Assembly (NCBI RefSeq): GCF_900176135.1
Contig: NZ_FWWW01000057.1
Span: 1-64,000 of the forward strand
Length of the DNA: 64,000 nucleotides
Direction of reading: 5' to 3'
Source of the DNA: Hymenobacter roseosalivarius DSM 11622
GTDB taxonomy: Bacteria; Bacteroidota; Bacteroidia; Cytophagales; Hymenobacteraceae
The notes under the pieces are model-generated. The model did not search any database, was not told the DNA's origin, and saw only the letters and a list, made by a program, of their open reading frames with translations. Every line of letters starts with the position of its first letter. Positions within the stretch are counted from its first letter, which is position 1. The position numbers were made by a program, and so were the translations under genes. Positions 60,774 through 64,000 of the stretch are shown piece by piece.

Positions 60774-60893
60774 GGTGAAATGGTGAGTGGTGAAATGGTG
60801 AGTTTGATGTTTTTGAGGCTCATACTGCGTTAATGGTGCGGCTAGAACATAGAACTTACCATCTCACAACCTCACCATTTCACCACTTCACCT
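60774..60893. repeat. Inverted repeat of the GGTGAAATGGTGAG family, copy 2
   Basis: GGTGAAATGG-rich words near 60774-60802 face CCATTTCACCACTTCACC-type words near 60863-60893. Same family as 24977-25067. It lies between the divergent ligase and pgk genes, taking up most of the gap. Confidence 0.6.
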
Positions 60894-60937
60894 TTACATT
60901 CGTCCCGTATAAGGCCTACCAAACCCTACAAACTACT

Positions 60938-62134
60938 ATGCAAACCCTCGATCAGTACAACTTCGTCGGCAAACGAGCCCTGGTGCGCGTCGATTTCAAC
61001 GTGCCCCTCGACGACGAACTGCACATCACCGATGACACCCGCATTCGGGCCGCCACGCCCACCATTCGCAAGATTCTCTCCGACGGCGGCAGTGTTATCC
61101 TGCTGTCCCACCTGGGCCGGCCCAAAGGCGGCCCGGAAAAGAAGTTCTCTTTGCAAAGCATCGTGTCCCGCTTGGGGGAAGAATACGGTACGCAGGTGTT
61201 GTTTGCCAATGATGTAATGAGTCCCGACGCCGCTAAAATGGCCGCTGAGCTGCAACCAGGCCAGATTCTGCTTTGCGAAAACGTGCGTTTCTACAAAGAG
61301 GAAGAAGCCGGCGACACTGCTTTCGCCGAGAAATTGGCAAAGCTGGGCGACGTGTACGTGAACGATGCCTTCGGGGCCGCGCACCGCCGCCACGCTTCCA
61401 CGGCTGTTGCCGCCCAATATTTTGCCCCCCAGGACCGCGTAGCCGGCTACCTCATGCAGAGTGAGCTGGATAATGCCCACCGCGTACTCACCCAAGCCGA
61501 GCGCCCGTTCACCGCTATTATGGGCGGGGCGAAAATTTCGGATAAGATTCAGCTTATCGAGCAGCTGCTGGATAAAGTAGATAACCTGCTAATCGGCGGT
61601 GGCATGGCCTACACCTTTTCTAAAGCGGAAGGCGGTGAAATTGGTGGCTCGTTGCTCGAAGCGGATAAGCTCGATCTGGCCCTGCACCTGATCCAAAAAG
61701 CCAAGGAAAAAGGTGTGAACCTCGTGCTGCCCACCGATTCGCTTATTGCTGACCGCTTCGCCAACGATGCCAACGTAGAAACGGCTCCTAACCACCACAT
61801 TCCCAACGGTTGGATGGGCCTGGACATCGGCCCGGAGTCGCGCGAAAACTTCGCCGATATCATTCGCCAGTCCCGCACTATTCTCTGGAATGGCCCGATG
61901 GGCGTGTTTGAGATGTCGAACTTCTCGGCTGGCACCGAGTTCGTGGCCGCCGCTATTGCCGATGCTACCGCCAACGGCGCTTTCAGCCTCATCGGCGGCG
62001 GCGACTCGGCCGCAGCTGTCAACCAAATGGGCTACGCCGACCGCGTGAGCTACATCAGCACCGGCGGCGGCGCGCTGCTGGAATACATGGAAGGCAAAGA
62101 GCTCCCCGGCGTGGCCGCGCTGGAAGGACGGTAG
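60938..62134 (+). CDS. pgk: Phosphoglycerate kinase
   Basis: 398 residues, the standard length. [53 protein letters not shown] and the C-terminal GGGDSAAAV nucleotide site. Makes ATP and 3-phosphoglycerate in glycolysis. ATG at 60938; the open frame upstream is read from the repeat and gives a false leader. A motif copy (61424-61430) encodes FAPQD where other pgk genes have an equal-length FxPxD, so it arose without insertion. Confidence 0.97.
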   Translation: MQTLDQYNFVGKRALVRVDFNVPLDDELHITDDTRIRAATPTIRKILSDGGSVILLSHLGRPKGGPEKKFSLQSIVSRLGEEYGTQVLFANDVMSPDAAKMAAELQPGQILLCENVRFYKEEEAGDTAFAEKLAKLGDVYVNDAFGAAHRRHASTAVAAQYFAPQDRVAGYLMQSELDNAHRVLTQAERPFTAIMGGAKISDKIQLIEQLLDKVDNLLIGGGMAYTFSKAEGGEIGGSLLEADKLDLALHLIQKAKEKGVNLVLPTDSLIADRFANDANVETAPNHHIPNGWMGLDIGPESRENFADIIRQSRTILWNGPMGVFEMSNFSAGTEFVAAAIADATANGAFSLIGGGDSAAAVNQMGYADRVSYISTGGGALLEYMEGKELPGVAALEGR

Positions 62135-62200
62135 AAAGTAGTGTAGCGCAACGACGCACCAACCGAAGGACAGCGGAGCTAAGCTGGGGCTTGGCGTTAC

Positions 62201-62236
62201 AAAAAAGCCCCCCGGAAATAATCTGAGGGGCTTTTT
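62201..62236. terminator. Motif-type terminator after pgk
   Basis: AAAAAAGCCCC(CC) pairs with GGGGCTTTTTT; one arm is a full motif copy, the other has four G. Bidirectional for pgk and the convergent 62239 gene. Confidence 0.85.
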
Positions 62237-62238
62237 TA

Positions 62239-62862
62239 TCAGTTTGCGTAAGGCGCTTCCAATTTCTGGCCCATACTCCGTAGCGGCGAATCATCCATTC
62301 TGCCGGTGAGGCGGGTAGAAAGTGCGCGGGCTTCTGTATCGGTGAGTACTTCCAGCTTGTGCAGCCAGCGCAGGCGCTGTAGCTGAGGCTCTATCAGGCC
62401 CAACGGGTTAATACTGCCATAGTGCTCGCGCAGATACTCTTTGGTGCGCTGCTCCAGGGCTTCGGTGAAGCGGAAGAGAGCTTTGCGCTCATTGGGGCGG
62501 TCGGCCAGCACCACGCGGGCGTGGGTGGTCGTGATGATAAAATAGTGCCACCAGTTGCGGCGGCCGTACCAATAGAGCGCCACCAAACCCAAGCCTACGC
62601 CCAGCGCAATAAGGCCATAGAACTGTTGTGGCTGTTTAAGAGCGTATTGGGTGCAAATTATCCAGGTATAGAGTATGCTCAGGAGTTGCCACCGCGACGG
62701 CAAGTTGCGCCGCCGCTCTACGCGCACAGGCAGCACCTCCTCGTAAGGCATCTCCACTTCCAGCGTAATCTGACCACGCCGATCTTTGCGACAGATATAT
62801 AGTCCGTGGGGGCGGAGAGCCAGCTGCGTGGTTTGCGTCAGTTGGCGTTGTTCAATGAGCAT
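62239..62862 (-). CDS. Hypothetical membrane-associated protein
   Basis: About 207 residues: a conserved-looking N-terminal segment (MLIEQRQLTQTTQLALRPHGLYI), two closely spaced hydrophobic helices (LSILYTWIICTQYAL, YGLIALGVGLGLVALYWYG) and a C-terminal charged helical half. No family recognised. An ATG at 62877 would add five residues. Convergent with pgk at the shared terminator. Confidence 0.65.
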   Translation of the reverse strand: MLIEQRQLTQTTQLALRPHGLYICRKDRRGQITLEVEMPYEEVLPVRVERRRNLPSRWQLLSILYTWIICTQYALKQPQQFYGLIALGVGLGLVALYWYGRRNWWHYFIITTTHARVVLADRPNERKALFRFTEALEQRTKEYLREHYGSINPLGLIEPQLQRLRWLHKLEVLTDTEARALSTRLTGRMDDSPLRSMGQKLEAPYAN

Positions 62863-62897
62863 AGAATAAGAAAACAAGCAATGGTGCGCCCGCCGAC

Positions 62898-64000
62898 TTA
62901 GCCGAAGGGCGAAGGCGTGAAGCAGAGCACAAAAATAGCCAGCATTACCCAGCCCAGCACCTTGCGGCCCGCACTCAGGGGGCTTTCGTCGGGTGCCGGT
63001 GGATGATAAATGCCCATCACGCGGCCCAGCAGCAACCCAAATACCAGCCAGCCCGGATTGCCCTCAATGCCCGGCATTGCCAGACTCAGCGCCAACTGCG
63101 CTGCCAGGACGCCCAGTACTAGCATTATCGCCCGGCGCGGTGTGGGTACGGCCCGCCGAAACACCGTGAACAAGTAAATCAAGTAAATCGGCCCACCATA
63201 AAGCAGCGAGTCATTCGAGCTACCCACCGTAAACAAGCCCAGTCCGGCGTAAAATATAAACCCGATAAACAGCAGCGCCGATACCTGATTGGCCCGCTGA
63301 AAACCCAGCAAACCGTACAGAATATGCCCCCCATCGAGCTGCCCGATAGGCAAGAGGTTGAGCGCCGTAAAGAACAGCGCCAACGAGCCCGCGAGCAGCA
63401 CCGGATAATGCATCAGCTCATTGGGGTGGGGAAGTAAAGCCGGGTCAGCCAGCCAGGATTCCAGAAACTGATAGATCAGCGACTTCCCCAGGACCAGGCC
63501 GCCGCCATCAGCGTTTTTGTAGACATACTGCGCATAGTCGGCCCCATACACGCGGTATTCGGGGTGAACCTGAAACAGGTACTCCAGCGGAGGCAAGTGA
63601 GTGAAACCGTACATGAGTACCGGAATGGCCACCAGAAAACCCGCCAGCGGCCCCGCCAGGCCAATATCAAAGAACTCCTTGCGGGAGAAAATTCGGTCTT
63701 TAATGCGAATGACCGCCCCAAACGTACCGATGGTATTGAAGAACCCCGTGAAAAACGGAATGTAGTAGGGCAGGGTAGCCCGCACCTTATAGTAGCGCGC
63801 CGTGAAATAATGCCCAAACTCATGTACCGTGAGCACGCCCAGAAACGGCAGCGAGAACCAGAGCCCTTCCCGGATTTCGGCCCGCGACAGCCACACACTG
63901 AGCGAGCCCACGCTCCGCGGGTCGAAAAACGTACGGCCCGTCATCCACTCCGCCCCGGCCAGCGTAGTCGTTATCAGCGTGATGACGAACAGCAGCAAAT
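62898..64000 (-). CDS. Site-2-type membrane metalloprotease (M50), N-terminus outside window
   Basis: At least 366 residues, open at the right edge. Zinc-binding HEFGH (in VLTVHEFGHYFTARYY) and the second motif LDGGH (in PIGQLDGGHILYGLLGF) sit in membrane helices, as in S2P intramembrane proteases. About eight hydrophobic segments. It probably cleaves a membrane-bound anti-sigma factor or signal peptide; the substrate is unknown. Stop at 62898. Confidence 0.9.
   Translation of the reverse strand, partial: LLLFVITLITTTLAGAEWMTGRTFFDPRSVGSLSVWLSRAEIREGLWFSLPFLGVLTVHEFGHYFTARYYKVRATLPYYIPFFTGFFNTIGTFGAVIRIKDRIFSRKEFFDIGLAGPLAGFLVAIPVLMYGFTHLPPLEYLFQVHPEYRVYGADYAQYVYKNADGGGLVLGKSLIYQFLESWLADPALLPHPNELMHYPVLLAGSLALFFTALNLLPIGQLDGGHILYGLLGFQRANQVSALLFIGFIFYAGLGLFTVGSSNDSLLYGGPIYLIYLFTVFRRAVPTPRRAIMLVLGVLAAQLALSLAMPGIEGNPGWLVFGLLLGRVMGIYHPPAPDESPLSAGRKVLGWVMLAIFVLCFTPSPFG

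Larger units (their letters stand above)
3590..63332. repeat. Dispersed GCCCCCCAG motif family, both strands
   Basis: About 65 copies of the GCCCCCC core, 33 of them the full nonamer GCCCCCCAG or its complement CTGGGGGGC, lie across the window inside genes, between genes and in terminators. 5' flanks fall into two groups, TTTG/ATTG (mostly coding) and AAAAAG (terminators and some coding). Coordinates and reasoning are given in the findings. Confidence 0.85.

Noticed and set aside
60833-60937. Longer N-terminus for phosphoglycerate kinase
   Set aside because: The extra residues ([12 protein letters not shown]) are a translated repeat also seen before the lipoprotein gene at 24966; Pgk starts at MQTLDQYN.
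3590-63332. G-quadruplex function for the C/G runs
   Set aside because: Each site has one run only; four runs close together, needed for a standard intramolecular quadruplex, are not seen.

Overview
The window is chromosomal DNA of a Bacteroidota bacterium, most likely a Hymenobacter-like member of the Cytophagales. The signs are: secreted proteins with type IX secretion C-terminal domains (type B at 1-2794, type A at 16235-19081 and 55170-57026); Bacteroidota -7 promoter elements (TAnnTTTG) instead of sigma-70 boxes; weak ribosome binding sites; GC-rich coding DNA; a LytTR two-component pair, a TonB-dependent receptor and a LolD-type ATPase. Most genes are housekeeping or stress genes in short operons. 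There is no prophage, CRISPR array, rRNA operon or intact insertion sequence.

Layout. 1-13.9 kb: end of a T9SS adhesin-like protein, fabD, folK with an alpha/beta hydrolase, a polyprenyl diphosphate synthase, a HAD phosphatase, a zinc-ribbon protein, a cytochrome P450, a TlpA-like lipoprotein and aconitase. 13.9-24.5 kb: cupin, small membrane protein, a UmuD-type peptidase without umuC, a secreted subtilisin, PaaN, a LytTR regulator/kinase/membrane-protein operon and a secreted hydrolase. 24.5-32.5 kb: repeats, small lipoprotein, hypothetical genes, a PQQ-type sugar dehydrogenase cut from its signal peptide by an in-frame TAG, a TonB receptor and a universal stress protein. 32.5-38.1 kb: two acetyltransferases, three short acidic disordered proteins, a fasciclin protein and a Nudix hydrolase. 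38.3-42.0 kb: NarL-type regulator, PAS-rich histidine kinase and STAS protein. 42.6-44.4 kb: a decayed metal-resistance island (czcA/cusA start, chrA end, broken DUF1259 gene). 44.8-64 kb: tRNA-Arg(CCG), two Ohr paralogues, sucC, a GH113-like glycosidase, a LolD-type ATPase, a phage-like protein, a frameshifted ScyD/ScyE gene, recQ, rhodanese, a T9SS protein, PASTA protein, a double-length D-Ala-D-Ala ligase, pgk and the end of a site-2 protease.

The most unusual feature is genome-wide in style. The nonamer GCCCCCCAG, usually preceded by TTT/ATT or AAAAA, occurs at about 33 places on both strands; counting the looser core GCCCCCC there are about 65 sites. It lies inside genes (reading as FAPQ, IAPQ, KAPQ, LGGK), between genes, and as the arms of most of the strong terminators. 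This resembles the pattern of DNA uptake sequences in Neisseria and Pasteurellaceae, although the function here is unknown. Two broken genes have their frameshift in the C/G run of this motif. Several further dispersed repeat families occur between genes, and one of them has entered the ligase gene in frame.

Start codons were chosen by family alignment from memory and by nearby promoters or hairpins. All family assignments rest on motifs read by eye; no searches were run.
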